Shown: positions 32,407 to 44,550 of the stretch, in pieces | How the letters are laid out: the number at the start of each line of letters is the position of its first letter | How positions within the stretch are numbered: the stretch's first letter is position 1 | Source: Ipomoea triloba | Lineage: Eukaryota > Streptophyta > Magnoliopsida > Solanales > Convolvulaceae | Assembly (NCBI RefSeq): GCF_003576645.1 | Contig: NC_044925.1 | Span: 10,455,776 to 10,519,775 of the forward strand | Length of the DNA: 64,000 nucleotides | Reading direction: 5' to 3' | The notes under the pieces: generated by a model | The model's input: the letters and a program-made list of their open reading frames with translations, nothing else | Told to the model about the DNA's origin: nothing | Databases searched by the model: none | Position numbers and translations under genes: made by a program

Positions 32407-33982
32407 TGATAAGCTTAATTTCTAGGCATTTTTAGAGTAATTTTAGTAAGTGATTTGCATAAATAAATTAAGTTTTAGTGTTGATCTTATTATAAATATT
32501 ATATTTATTTATAAGTTACTAGTTTAGATTGGTTTTAATAAATATTAGGCTAATGTTGCAATTTTTATTAATATAAATAAGAATTTCATTTCAACTATAG
32601 GATTACATTTATTTGGTAGTTTTATATATTTAATTTTAGACAAGTGTTTTAATAATTATGTTTAATTAAGTTGTGTCATTAGGTTATAATTGCCTTTACT
32701 TTAACTAGTTTATTTCATTTGATTTGGTCTTTGATGGACTTGCACAGCACTGCAACAAAAGAGAAGAAAGGAAATAATTTGTTGTTTCCCTTGGGTTCAC
32801 TAGAACTAACGAAAGAAAAGGAAAAAAAAAAGAAAAAGGGAATTAACTTGGAGGGTATTGCGCAACAGAGAAAGGAAAAAAGGGGTTAAAAGGTTTTGGG
32901 TGTTCACTGGAATGGAAAAAAAAAAAGGGAAAGGACGAAGAGGAGAAAACAAAAAAGAAAAACCAATTTCAATTTGTATTTGTTTTGGTACGGCGGAAGG
33001 AGAGACGAGACAACACTGGAAAAAAAAAAAAAAAAAAAAAACCCNAAAAAAAAAAAAAAAAAAAAAACCCTGGGAGCAGCTACTATCGACGGCCCGTCGG
33101 GCGAAAATTCCAGCGAGGACGAGGAGGAATCCGAGACTTCATTGCAGGAGATCTCCGGGCATAGATCGCCACTCTCATCTCTTTAGGCTTGAATCACTTT
33201 CTTCCGTCTCTGTTTTATTCTTGTTCCTTGTTAGATTAAATTTTCAGATTAATATGTTCTTTTGATATGCTAAATTTCTTGAGTAGCTTATGCAATTAAT
33301 TATGATTATTGGCTAGAACTTTGAATTAGGGATTTGGACTAGCCTTAGATTAGATTAATTGAGTATTCTTCATGTGCTGATTCTTCTAATTTCGATTGAA
33401 TAATTGAATTTTGATTATATTTATCTTATGTATTTTAGTTTTGAATTGTGTGATTGGCCATTGCATATTTCTATTATTAAGGTTTATAAGAAGAACTGAC
33501 AGGTGAATTATGAACCTAGACCTCGTAAGATAAACACAATTGACCTAAACTAGACATAGCTTTAGGTATTTGTGGTGAGTTTTAGTTGTTGATTAATGGG
33601 TTCAATTAATGTTGGTGAAATATCGACGGATAATCACAGTTAATTGGATACAACTTAGTAGCTCGACGGAGTATTAGGATATAAATGGAGCAATCATCAC
33701 TATAATCAAACGAATCAGTACTTAGGATGATTAGTTATTTATCTAATAGGTGAACCCAAATCCCTAGTCTTTTCTCAATTAGAAGTTTTCTTAATTTTAA
33801 ACTCATAAATATTCTTTTTATTACGTGAATTTCTTTTATTTGCGTTTTGCTCTTATCAACAAAATTGGTGATTCAAAACAACAGTTAATTGTGTTCTTCG
33901 TGGGATCGACCCTGGAATACTCCAGGAATTTATACTGTGATTGACTCTGTGGAGTTTGTGCGCTTGTAGAAAATATCAATCA
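32407..33982 (+). repeat. 5' LTR of the Gypsy element
   Basis: 1576 bp, TGATAAGCTT ... AAATATCAATCA. An A-rich tract with an N at 33045 is about 30 bases longer than in the 3' LTR, and substitutions relative to 41225-42754 are few. Frames seen inside come from A/G-rich sequence and are not genes. Confidence 0.95.
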
Positions 33983-33988
33983 AGTTTT

Positions 33989-34006
33989 TGGCGCCGTTGC
34001 CGGGGA
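33989..34006 (+). other. tRNA-Asp primer-binding site
   Basis: TGGCGCCGTTGCCGGGGA is complementary to the 3' end of plant tRNA-Asp including CCA. It lies six bases after the LTR end, as in Athila/Calypso elements. Confidence 0.93.
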
Positions 34007-34123
34007 ACACTTATTTAATTTTTTTCTTAACTTTTTCTGTTATTTTAATTTTGTAGCTAGGTTCATTATCATTTTATTTTTATTTTTCTTTCTTTATTTC
34101 TTTATTTTGTTTTTATTATTTTT

Positions 34124-36177
34124 ATGATCTTGAGGCGATCAATAAGGCATAAAAATGCTGAATTATTTCCGATTGATCTTGAAATTGAGCATACTTGTAG
34201 GAAAAACAGGGTACGAAGGCGGCTTGAAATGGCTGAAAACAATAGAGCAGGTTAACAGGATGAACGCATACCACCAATAATTCCACCTCCACAGAATCAA
34301 GTAGTTCAACCACGTCTTCGAGACATCCAAAGACCGGTAATAGCTGTTAACCCTTCTTGCATTCAATTATCTGATACAGCTAGGAATTATGAACTCAAGA
34401 GGTTCCATATGAATTTGCTCCCTATATTTAATGGTTTGGGAAGTGAGGATGCTTTGGGTTTCATGCGAGAGCTCTTTAGTACGGTACAAACTTTACCTTT
34501 GAATAATTTATCGGAAGAAGAGCTCAGAATGAAATGTTTTCCATATTGCATGAGGGGTGATGCTAGGTAGCGGTTGTTAAATTTACCAGAGGGTTCTTTA
34601 AGAACTTGGGATGATGCTTACAATGCTTTCATGTTTAAATATTATTCATCTCAAAAGACAATGGACTATAGGAGTCGGATATGCACTTTCACTCAAAGAG
34701 AGGGGGAATTATTTCATGAAGCATGGGATCGTTTCAACTTGCTTTTGAACCAATGTCCACACCATCAATTCCCTTTGTTATTGTTGGCACAATTCTTTTA
34801 TGATGGTTTAAATCCTAATTGTCAGCCTCTTGTAGATACTGCTGCAGGTGGATACATAGGTGATATAAATAGTGATGAGTTACAAGCTATCTTTGAGAGT
34901 CTAGCTAATAATTCTAGATAAAAAGCAGTGAGAGGTCGAAGAGCCGCTGTGCATGAAATTAGCACACAGTCTGAGTTGACAACACAAGTGGCTAAATTGA
35001 CTAAACAGATTAACTTGTTGATGACTCGCGATAGTTCGAATAGAGAATTTTGTGCTTATTGCAATACATATGGTCATAATTCTTCTGTTTGTATGAATGC
35101 AGAGTCATCGCAACGATCTTATGAAGAGGCAAATTACATGGGATCTAATATGGGGAGTCAACCACCAAGAAATGATCCATTTTCCCATACATATAATCCA
35201 GGTTGGCGGAATCACCCTAACTTCTCATGGAGAGATCAAGGTAATGCAAGGCCAATGGGACCACCTGGATTTCAACAACAAGGGCCATCAGGATTTTAGC
35301 ATCAGCAATACAGACCCTTCTAGCAACCACCTGCACCACAACAACCTCAACTTCCTGCACAGGAAAAGAAGCCTCAACTAGAGGAGATGTTCATGCAATA
35401 CATGGCTAGCCAAGATACTATGATGAAGAATCTAGATGCAAAGATTGATAAGGTTGCTCAGTCCAGCCAAGCATCCATTCATAATTTAGAGGTGCAAGTA
35501 GGTCAGTTAGCTAAATTGGTTACAGAAAAAGATCGAGGTAAGTTTCCTAGTGCCACTGAAATAAACCCTAGGGAAGGAGCTATGGCTGTCACCTTGAGAA
35601 GTGGTAAGATGTTGAATGAAGTTTTGAAGGAAAAAGAACCATTGACGGTTGAAAAAGAGAGTGATAAAGAAGGAGAACAATTGCCTAAAGAGAGTTCTAG
35701 TGATCAAAACCTCAATTCCTCTACAGTAAAACCTTATGTACCCCCCATTCCATATCCACAAAGGTTACAGAAGAGGAACTAGGACAATAACTTTAAAAGA
35801 TTTTTGGAGGTTTTTAAAAAATTGCAAATTAATATTCCTTTTGCAGAAGCACTTGCCAATATGCCATCTTATGCCAAGTATATTAAGGAAATTGTGTCTA
35901 ATAAAAAGAAACTAGAAGAGTTTGCTACTGTGCATCTAAATGAGGAGTGTAGTGCTATTTTACAAAGCAAATTACCTCCTAAGCTAATGGATCCAGGAAG
36001 TTTTTCTATTCCTTGCACTATTGGTAATACAAGTGTTGATAAATGCTTATGTGATTTAGGTGCCAGTATAAACCTTATGCCTTTAACTCTTTTCAGGAAG
36101 TTGGGAATAGCTGAAATGAAGCCAACAACAATCTCTCTTCAGCTTGCTGATAGATCAGTTAAGTCCCGCGGGGAGTA
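34124..36177 (+). pseudogene. Athila-type gag and protease, with six in-frame stops
   Basis: One frame from an ATG at 34124 runs to 36177. TAA or TAG occurs in frame at 34253, 34568, 34919, 35297, 35321 and 35780. The gag domain is clear (WDDAYNAFMFKYYSSQKT, then FHEAWDRFNLLLNQCPHH). A short Cys/His knuckle (CAYCNTYGHNSSVC) lies at ~35053-35094, followed by a Gln/Pro-rich stretch. The protease active site DLGAS is at ~36055-36069. A 2-base shift near 36166 moves the frame into pol. All the stops are TAA or TAG and none is TGA. Confidence 0.92.
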
Positions 36178-39100
36178 GTGGAGGATATCTTGGTAAAAGT
36201 AGGTAAATTCTACTTTCCTGCTGATTTTTTGATTTTGGACATGGGTAATGATACAGATACATCCCTTATACTTGGTAGGCCATTTTTGTTAACAGGAGGA
36301 GTAATAATAGATATGCCTTTAGGGAAATTGATTTTTAGAGTAGGAACAGAAAAAGAAGAATTATCTATCTCTAAAGTTGTTAAGTTTCCATCTTTTGATG
36401 AATCATGTCTTTTTGTTGATGCTATTGAGAAACTTTCAAAAGAAACATTTGTTAAGCATTCATTTAGTGAGCCATTAGAAGCATGTATTGCACTTAGTAT
36501 AAAAATGGAAAAGGAAGAATGAGATTAGAAGGTCAGGGTTATTTGCCTACACATCTTAGTAGAAAATATGAAGATTTAGGTAGGGGAAACCCTTTTCCAC
36601 TCCCTTCTAATGAAACACCACCTCAACTTGAACTTAAACCACTTCCATCACATCTGAAATACGTTTTTTTGGGTGTAAATGATACTTTTCCTGTGATTAT
36701 TTATGCTGATTTGCTCCCTGCAGAAGAAAAAAAGTTGATGAGAATATTGAGGCAATTTAAGATTGCCTTAGGGTGGTCTATTGTTGATATTAAGGGGATT
36801 AGTCCCTCAGTTTGTATGCACAGGATATTGATGGAAGAAGATTATACCCCGAGTGTGGAAAGTCAAAGGCGCCTTAATCCTAACATGAAAGAAGTGGTAC
36901 GTGCTGAAATTCAAAAGCTTCTTGATGCAGGTATTATCTATCCCATTTCTGATAGTGCATGGGTTAGCCCTGTGCAAGTTGTTCCTAAAAAGGGTGGTAT
37001 CACTGTTGTTAAAAATGATAAAGATGAGCTGATTCCTACTAGAACTGTCACAGGTTGGAGAGTATGTATAGATTATAGGAAGCTAAATGCAGTTACTCGT
37101 AAAAACCATTTCCCTTTACCCTTTGTTGACCAGATGTTAGAACGGTTAGCTGGCTATGCATACTATTGTTTTTTAGATGGCTATTCAGGTTATTTTCAAA
37201 TCCCCATTGCCCCTGAGGACCAGGAAAAAACTACGTTTATTTGTCCATATGGTACTTTTGCATATAGAAGGATGCCATTTAGTTTATGCAATGTACCTGC
37301 TACATTTTAGCGATGTATGATGGCAATCTTTTCTGATATGGTTGAGGACATTATTGAGATTTTTATGGATGATTTTTCAGTAGTTGGTTCTTCTTTTGAT
37401 ACTTGTTTAGCTAACTTGCAGCGTGTTTTGCAGCGTTGTGAAGAGACAAATCTTGTGCTTAATTGGGAAAAATGTCATTTTATGGTACCTGAAGGTATTG
37501 TGTTAGGTCATAAAGTTTCGGTTAAAGGGATAGAGGTAGACCGTGCTAAAGTTGAGGTTATTGAAAAGTTACCTCCCCCTTCTTCGGTAAGAGCTATTAG
37601 AAGTTTTCTAGGTCATGCTGGTTTTTATAGGAGATTCATTAAAGACTTTGCTAAGATTGCCAAACCTCTTTGTAATTTGTTGGTTAAAGATGCCCCTTTT
37701 GTGTTTGATGATGCATGTTCAAAGGCTTTCAATAGTCTTAAACAAGCTTTAATTTCAGCCCCTATTATGGTTGCACCTGATTGGAATTTACCTTTTGAAC
37801 TTATGTGTGATGCGAGTGATTTTGCTTTAGGTGCTGTTTTAGGACAAAGAAGAAATAAAAAGTTGCATGTGATTTGTTATGCAAGTAAAGTATTAAATGA
37901 TGCTGAAAATAATTATGCAACTACTGAAAAAGAATTTTTAGCCATTGTTTTTGCTCTTGACAAATTTCGCTCTTATCTTGTTGGATCAAAGGTAATTGTC
38001 TACACAGACCATTCAGCCATTAAATATTTGTTTCTTAAAAAAGATTCTAAACCTAGATTAATCCGTTGGGTTTTGTTATTGAAAGAATTTGACTTAGAAA
38101 TTAGAGATAAGAAAGGAACTGAAAACTTGGTGGCTGATCACTTGTCAAGGTTAGAGCATATGAAAAAATCTGATGTTCAGGAGTCCATAAATGATGAGTT
38201 CCCTGATGAGAGACTATGGTTCATTAAAGATAATGTTGTACCTTGGTTTGCTGATTTTGTTAACTTCTTGGTTGCTAACATTGTTCCACATGATTTTAAT
38301 ACTTACCAGAGAAAGAAGTTCTTTTCAGAAATCAAGCACTATTTTTGGGATGAACCACTGCTTTTTAGGAGATGTGCTGATGCGATTGTCAGGCGATGTG
38401 TACCTGAAGAGGAGATGGTCCAAATACTTCATCATTGTCACTCTTCTCCATATGGTGGACATCACGGAAGTAACAAAACTGATGCCAAAGTCTTACAAAG
38501 TGGTTTTTATTGGCCAACTTTATTCAAAGATGCGCAGAGCTATGTCATGGCATGCGATAGATGCCAACGTACAGGTACAATTGGGAGGAGACATGGAATG
38601 CCTCAACATGGAATCTTTGAGGTAGAACTTTTTTATGTTTAGGGTTTAGATTTTATGGGACCTTTTCCACCTTCTCATGGTAAGTCCTATATCTTGGTAG
38701 CTGTTGATTATGTCTCCAAATGGGTTGAGGCAATTGCATTGCCTAATAACACCGCTAGTAGTGTAGTTAAATTTGTTAAATATCTTTTCTCACACTATGG
38801 TGTTCCTAGAGCTTTTATATGTGATAATGGAGTGCATTTTAAGAACTCTCAATTTAAAGCTTTGTTGTTTAAATACGGTTGTCATCTCAAGCACGGGACC
38901 ACATACCATCCTCAATCAAGTGGTCAAGTAGAGGTTTCTAACCGTGAACTTAAAAGAATCTTGGAAAAAACAGTAACTTCATCTAGGAGGGATTGGTCTG
39001 TGAAATTACTTGATGCATTATGGGCATATAGAACAGCTTATAAGACACCCTTAGGGATGTCACCTTATAGGCTAGTTTATGGTAAATCGTGTCATCTTCC

Positions 39101-39521
39101 TGTTGAATTAGAACATCGTTCTTATTGGGCAGTTAAAACTTTAAATTTTGATTTGAAAGCTGCAGGTGAGAGACGATTACTACAGCTGCATGAGTTAGAT
39201 GAGATACGTCGTGAATCTTATGAGAATGCACGCATTTATAAGGAACGAACCAAGGCTTGGCATGATAAAAGAATCTTGAGAAGAGAGTTTGAAGTTGGGC
39301 AAAAAGTTTTATTATTTAACTCACGGTTTAAACTTTTTCCAGGGAAATTGAAGTCTAGATGGTCAGGTCCTTTTGTGATCACTAAAGTTCATCCATATGG
39401 GGCCATAGAGATTGAGGGAGATGAGAAGAGACCGTTCATAGTCAATGGACAACGACTCAAGCATTACAAAGAAGGGGAAACTGTGGCTTGTCTTGACACG
39501 ATCACTCTCAACTCCATTTGA
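36178..39521 (+). pseudogene. Athila-type pol: RT, RNase H, integrase, with nonsense and frameshift
   Basis: 36178-36522 completes the protease region (LILGRPFL). A 1-base deletion near 36516 shifts into 36519. RT follows with VCIDYRKLNAVTRK, then a TAG at 37308 after PATF, then FMDDFSVVG near 37360. RNase H has [13 protein letters not shown] and [10 protein letters not shown]. Integrase has an HH-CC-type zinc finger ([10 protein letters not shown] ... CDRCQ), a TAG at 38640, then DFMGPFP, CDNGVHF and [12 protein letters not shown]. The frame is otherwise long and conserved. It could have made the replication enzymes before these lesions. Confidence 0.93.
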
Positions 39522-41208
39522 CAACTAACAGGGGAGTTTCCTATTTACTGCATTTTCTCGTTCCTGTTTTCTATTTAACATTGAGGACAATGTTGAGTTT
39601 GAGTATGGGGAAGGGAAAGTTTAGGGGATGTTTTCTGCAGCAAATTATTTAAAAAAAAATTCTCTGCATTTTTTCTTTATTTTTTTGCATTTTTTCTGTG
39701 ATAAGTTTATGCACTTTTCTACATCTTTTGAGATTTTCAGCATATTTTTAGCATCATTTTCTTCATTTTTCTACAAGTTTTCAGCAAAATAAAGTTAAAA
39801 AAAAAAAAAGTCCATCTAATGACTATGTTGATTGGGAGATAAGTTCTAGTGTCCTGGGGATGCATAATATCAATGAATGTGTTTGGCTATATGTATGCTT
39901 GCATAGAGTTGGTAGTCAAATTCTGTCACACCGTTAGCTTTTGAGCCTAGAGGTTGCCCACTGCAACTTATTTTCATTTTTGGAGTGTTTATTTGCCCTC
40001 TTTGATTGTGTTACTTCTAGAACTTGCTTCATACCATTACAGAGCTACATGTTATGTGATGACACGAGAATGATTAAGGCATTAGGATTTAGCTTTAAAG
40101 CCTTACATATGACCACATCCTTATACATGCTATTTTCCCCTAGTGAACCATTTTGAGCTTTAAACTGAATAAGACATTTTTCTTCGTTAGCCAATCCCAA
40201 AGAACCTTAGCTCATAAAAAGAAGCCTCTTAACCCGCCCGTGGGTCAGTGGATGTCATTATTTCATTTATCTGTGCAAGATGATCAAAAGTGATGAAGTA
40301 TGGGTGAGATTGGAGTTGAAAGGTGATTGTATAGATGGTTTGCTTTGGGTGAGGAATTGTTTGTGATCAAAGGGGTGAAAAATGGAAAAAAAGTGGGTTG
40401 TAAACTCTTGTTAGCCCAAAACTTTTGTGCTCATTTTGCTCTTAAAATGATTTATGACTTATGAGCAATGAGGGCATGATAGTATATAGAAAGTTGATGA
40501 TTATGGGAATGTGAGGAAGGCTGAAATTTTTGAATAATTTGTTTATCTTTCCCTATGAATATACAAAAATTGGGAAGAGTACCATTGAGGGTTGTGTGGA
40601 AATAAAGAATTATTTCTTTAGTTTTATAAAAAAAAAAAAAAAAAAAGAGAAGAAAACAAAAAAAAAAAAAAGATGAATATTTTGAGATTTTTGGTGAATT
40701 TATAAGTGAAAGTAAAGAGGGGGAATGGAGTAGTGATGACTTGTGTTTGGTGGAAGTGTTTTATTTGTAGAATACAAGTTTCTTGCTTTTGATATGGTGG
40801 AATTATGGCTCTACTGAGTCCTTGGACTTCATTTGTTATTACTTATATCCTTTCTTTCTTAAACCACATACCCTTGGCCCCGTTACAACCAAGAAATAAA
40901 GACCTTTTGACTCGTGTTTTTCATATAATTTTGGTGGTGGAATTTTGGTGGACAAGCAAGCCTATGGCAAGTGCACTCTCAATAGAGGATGGTGTGTACC
41001 CTTCTTACATAGTTACGTATATATGAGGGATTGAGTGAACAACCGTGAGGACTACTATTCTCTATTGTCTTGTGTGCATATGCCTTTGAACTCTCATGAA
41101 GTATTATGTGTTCACCAATTCCCTTGAATTGAATGCCTAGTTGACATGGTTATGGTTGGTAGTTTTATTTCATTGCATAATAAATTTGCTTGGGGACAAG
41201 CAAAACCT
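39522..41208 (+). other. Gypsy 3' non-coding region
   Basis: 1.7 kb without coding potential, where some Athila elements carry an env-like gene. An internal PPT-like stretch (AACATTGAGGACAATGTTG, then TATGGGGAAGGG) lies at about 39580-39617. Homopolymer A runs lie at 39800 and 40630-40670. Confidence 0.75.
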
Positions 41209-41224
41209 TGAGTGTGGGGAAGTT
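41209..41224 (+). other. PPT of the Gypsy element
   Basis: Purine-rich GAGTGTGGGGAAGTT directly precedes the 3' LTR start TGATAAG. The upstream GGGGACAAGCAAAACCTTGA is shared with the two non-autonomous elements in this window. Confidence 0.88.
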
Positions 41225-42754
41225 TGATAAGTTTAATTTCTAGGCATTTTTGGAGTAATTTTAGTAAGTGATTTGTATAAATAAATTAAGTTTTAGTGTT
41301 GATCTTATTATAAATATTATATTTATTTATAAGTTACTAGTTTAGATTGGTTTTAATAAATATTAGGCTAATGTTGCAATTTTTATTAATATAAATAAGA
41401 ATTTCATTTCAACTATAGGATTACATTTATTTGGTAGTTTTATATATTTAATTTTAGACAAGTGTTTTAATAATTATGTTTAATTAAGTTGTGTCATTAG
41501 GTTATAATTGCCTTTACTTTAACTAGTTTATTTCATTTGATTTGGTCTTTGATGGACTTGCACAGCACTGCAACAAAAGAGAAGAAAGGAAATAATTTGT
41601 TGTTTCCCTTGGGTTCACTGGAACTAACGAAAGAAAAGGAAAAAAAAAAGAAAAAGGGAATTAACTTGGAGGGTATTGCGCAACAGAGAAAGGAAAAAAG
41701 GGGTTAAAAGGTTTTGGGTGTTCACTGGAATGGAAAAAAAAAAAGGGAAAGGACGAAGAGGAGAAAACAAAAAAGAAAAACCAATTTCAATTTGTATTTG
41801 TTTTGGTACGGCGGAAGGAGAGACGAGACAACACTGGAAAAAAAAAAAAGAAACCCTGGGAACAGCTACTATCGACGGCCCGTCGGGCGAAAATTCCAGC
41901 GAGGACGAGGAGGAATCCGAGACTTCATTGCAGGAGATCTCCGGGCATAGATCGCCACTCTCATCTCTTTAGGCTTGAATCACTTTCTTCCGTCTCTGTT
42001 TTATTCTTGTTCCTTGTTAGATTAAATTTTCAGATTAATATGTTCTTTTGATATGCTAAATTTCTTGAGTAGCTTATGCAATTAATTATGATTATTGGCT
42101 AGAACTTTGAATTAGGGATTTGGACTAGCCTTAGATTAGATTAATTGAGTATTTTTCATGTGCTGATTCTTCTAATTTCGATTGAATAATTGAATTTTGA
42201 TTATATTTATCTTATGTATTTTAGTTGTGAATTGTGTGATTGGCCATTGCATATTTCTATTATTAAGGTTGAAGAACTGACAGGTGAATTATGAACCTAG
42301 ACCTCGTAAGATAAACACAATTGACCTAAACTAGACATATCTTTAGGTATTTGTGGTGAGTTTTGGTTGTTGCTTAATGGGTTCAATTAATGTTGGAGAA
42401 ATATCGACGGATAATCACAGTTAATTGGATACAACTTAGTAGCTCGACGGAGTATTAGGATATAAATGGAGCAATCATCACTATAATCAAACGAATCAGT
42501 ACTTAGTATGATTAGTTAATTATCTAATAGGTGAACCCAAATCCCTAGTCTTTTCTCAATTAGAAGTTTTTTTAATTTTAAACTCATAAATATTCTTTTT
42601 ATTACGTGAATTTCTTTTATTTGCGTTTTGCTCTTATCAACAAAATTGGTGATTCAAAACAATAGTTAATTGTGTTCTTCGTGGGATCGACCCTGGAATA
42701 CTACAGGAATTTATACTGTGATTGACTCTGTGCGCTTGTAGAAAATATCAATCA
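41225..42754 (+). repeat. 3' LTR of the Gypsy element
   Basis: 1530 bp, near-identical partner of 32407-33982, with TGATAAGTTT ... AAATATCAATCA ends, followed by the TSD copy CGGTT at 42755-42759. Confidence 0.95.
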
Positions 42755-42759
42755 CGGTT

Positions 42760-44379
42760 CATTAACCTCTCTAAATTATCACATATATTTTTTTGGAATC
42801 AAATACATTGACATAGTAAAAATGGGGAGGGCCTGTGCAATACACTTTAAAAGAACTTCTTTTCCCGCTCGTGATGTGCATTTATTACGCCATAGAGTGA
42901 TACGTTCACGAACCCTCTGTTCAAGGAACCGGAGAGTAGCTGATTTGTTACGCCCCAGGCAAGAAGGTAGGTCTAAATACTTTTCCAGGTCAGTCGCCAA
43001 ACATACCCCAGAGAAGTTGCCACCTGATCACGTACTACATCTGTAGTGTTTACACTGAACACAATATTAGACTTGTCATAATTAATAAGCTGACTCGATG
43101 ATGCACAATACAAATCCAGGGAGTCCTTGACTGCTTGCACCTCCTGCTGATTAGCCTTAAAGAATAAAAGGCAATCATCGGCAAATAGAAGGTGCGAGAT
43201 CGATGGAGAACCTCTAGCCACTCTAATGCCATGAATATCACCCCTACTCTTAGCTTGATTTAATAAGACCGATAAGCCCTCAGCACAAAGTATAAATAGA
43301 TAGGGGGATAATGGGTCACCCTGACGGATGCCCCGTGATGGAGTAATTATGCCCGCTGGTTCATCATTCACCATAATAGTATAGCGGATTGTGGTAACAC
43401 ATAGCATAATGAGGTTGATCTAATCCTGATCAAACCCAATAGCAGTAAACATACCTTCCAAAAAACCCAGTCCATTCTGTCGTAGGCCTTGGCCATGTCA
43501 AGTTTCAATGCAGGCCAATCCACACTCCATTGTCTCGTCTTTCTCAAGTAATGCCCAACCTCCGCAGCCACTATGATATTATCAGTCAATAGCCAATCCT
43601 TGACAAAGGCACTTTGTGCGGGAGAGATAACAGAATCAAGAGTCTCTTTCATGCGGTTCGCCAATACCTTAGCCAGAACTTTATAAGCAACGTTGCATAA
43701 TGCTATAGGCTGTAGGTCTGCGAACTTCTCAAGTAACTTCTTCTTGCGAATCAAAACAATGTTGGTATCATTTAACCCCTAGGGAATGGAGCATGTGTTT
43801 AGACAATTTAAGACAAAACACGACAGATCATGCCCAACCACCGTCCAAAACCGCTGATAGAATGCTGGTGTCATGCCATTAGGGCCCAGGGCTTTCTCCA
43901 GGGCTTTATCAAAAAGAGCCACCTTAACTTAATTTCTCATGCGTGAAAGGTCGAAGTAACCGATTATTCATGTCATCAGTTACACAGGTATAGACATTCT
44001 GGAAAAGATTGGCAGTAGAAGATGTTGATATAAAAATTTCAGTGTAATACCTCATAACTTCGGCATTTAAGCCGGGTCCCTCTTGCCAAACACCACCAGG
44101 GTCTTGTAATCGCAACAACATATTATTTCGCTTTCTGGCCGACGCTACACGTTGGAAGTATTTGGTATTACTGTCACAACTTTTGAGCCAAAGTTGTTTC
44201 GACCGTTGACGCCAAAGCATTTCTTCCTGGGCTGACAGCGTCCACAATTCAGTCTCAGCTCTTCTATATTCATCAACAGCGTTGAGAGTGCCACTCTCCC
44301 TCAGAGTTATTAATCGGCTGCGCAACTGGGATAGACAACGACCAAACTTCTTGAAATGGTCTCTTCCCCATCTCCACAA
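42760..44379 (-). pseudogene. LINE ORF2: pre-RT linker and reverse transcriptase
   Basis: 44379 to 43924 is the linker before RT (KQLWLKSCDSNTKYFQRVA). After a stop-broken stretch, 43754 to 43368 holds the RT N-terminal part (DLQPIALCNVAYKVLAKVLA, then SAFVKDWLLTDNI and LDMAKAYDRMDW). 43407 to 42973 carries GIRQGDPLSPYLF and the catalytic FADDCLLF. The C-terminal end reaches the Gypsy insertion at 42760. Several stops and overlapping frames show that it is dead. Confidence 0.9.
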
Positions 44380-44550
44380 ATTTTGACCACAATCTGTAAT
44401 TCGTTTCTGGAAGGCTTCACCAATTGATATATGGGTGTTATTTGGGTGTGAATATATGATATATTTTTGTATGGCTTTATTGAATTATTTTGGACATTTG
44501 GTAGTTTTTTTAATGAAAAATTTTAAAGTAATTAGTAAATTTACAATCGT

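Larger units (their letters stand above)
32407..42754 (+). mobile_element. Athila-type Gypsy retrotransposon, 10.3 kb, recent insertion
   Basis: LTRs 32407-33982 and 41225-42754, tRNA-Asp PBS at 33989-34006, gag and protease 34124-36177, pol 36178-39521, long non-coding 3' region, PPT at about 41209-41224. TSD CGGTT is exact. Domain order protease-RT-RNase H-integrase, the DLGAS protease and the tRNA-Asp primer site fit the Athila/Tat clade. No env-like frame lies after integrase. The LTRs differ by few bases apart from homopolymer length, while the coding region carries many nonsense codons. Confidence 0.95.
30810..44435 (-). mobile_element. L1-type LINE, 5'-truncated, split by a Gypsy element
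   Basis: Minus-strand order: linker before RT (43924-44379), RT (about 42760-43760), then, across the Gypsy insertion, zf-RVT region (31567-32355), RNase H (30841-31551) and a poly(A) tail seen as ten T at 30810-30819. The endonuclease and ORF1 are missing on the right, where homology stops at about 44435. The ORF2 frame reads across the Gypsy insertion point once one CGGTT copy is removed, showing that the Gypsy inserted into the LINE. Confidence 0.88.

Noticed and set aside
32858..33265. Lys-rich frames in the Gypsy LTRs
   Set aside because: They are produced by A/G-rich homopolymers and contain the N at 33045. The same sequence recurs in the other LTR with a different frame length.
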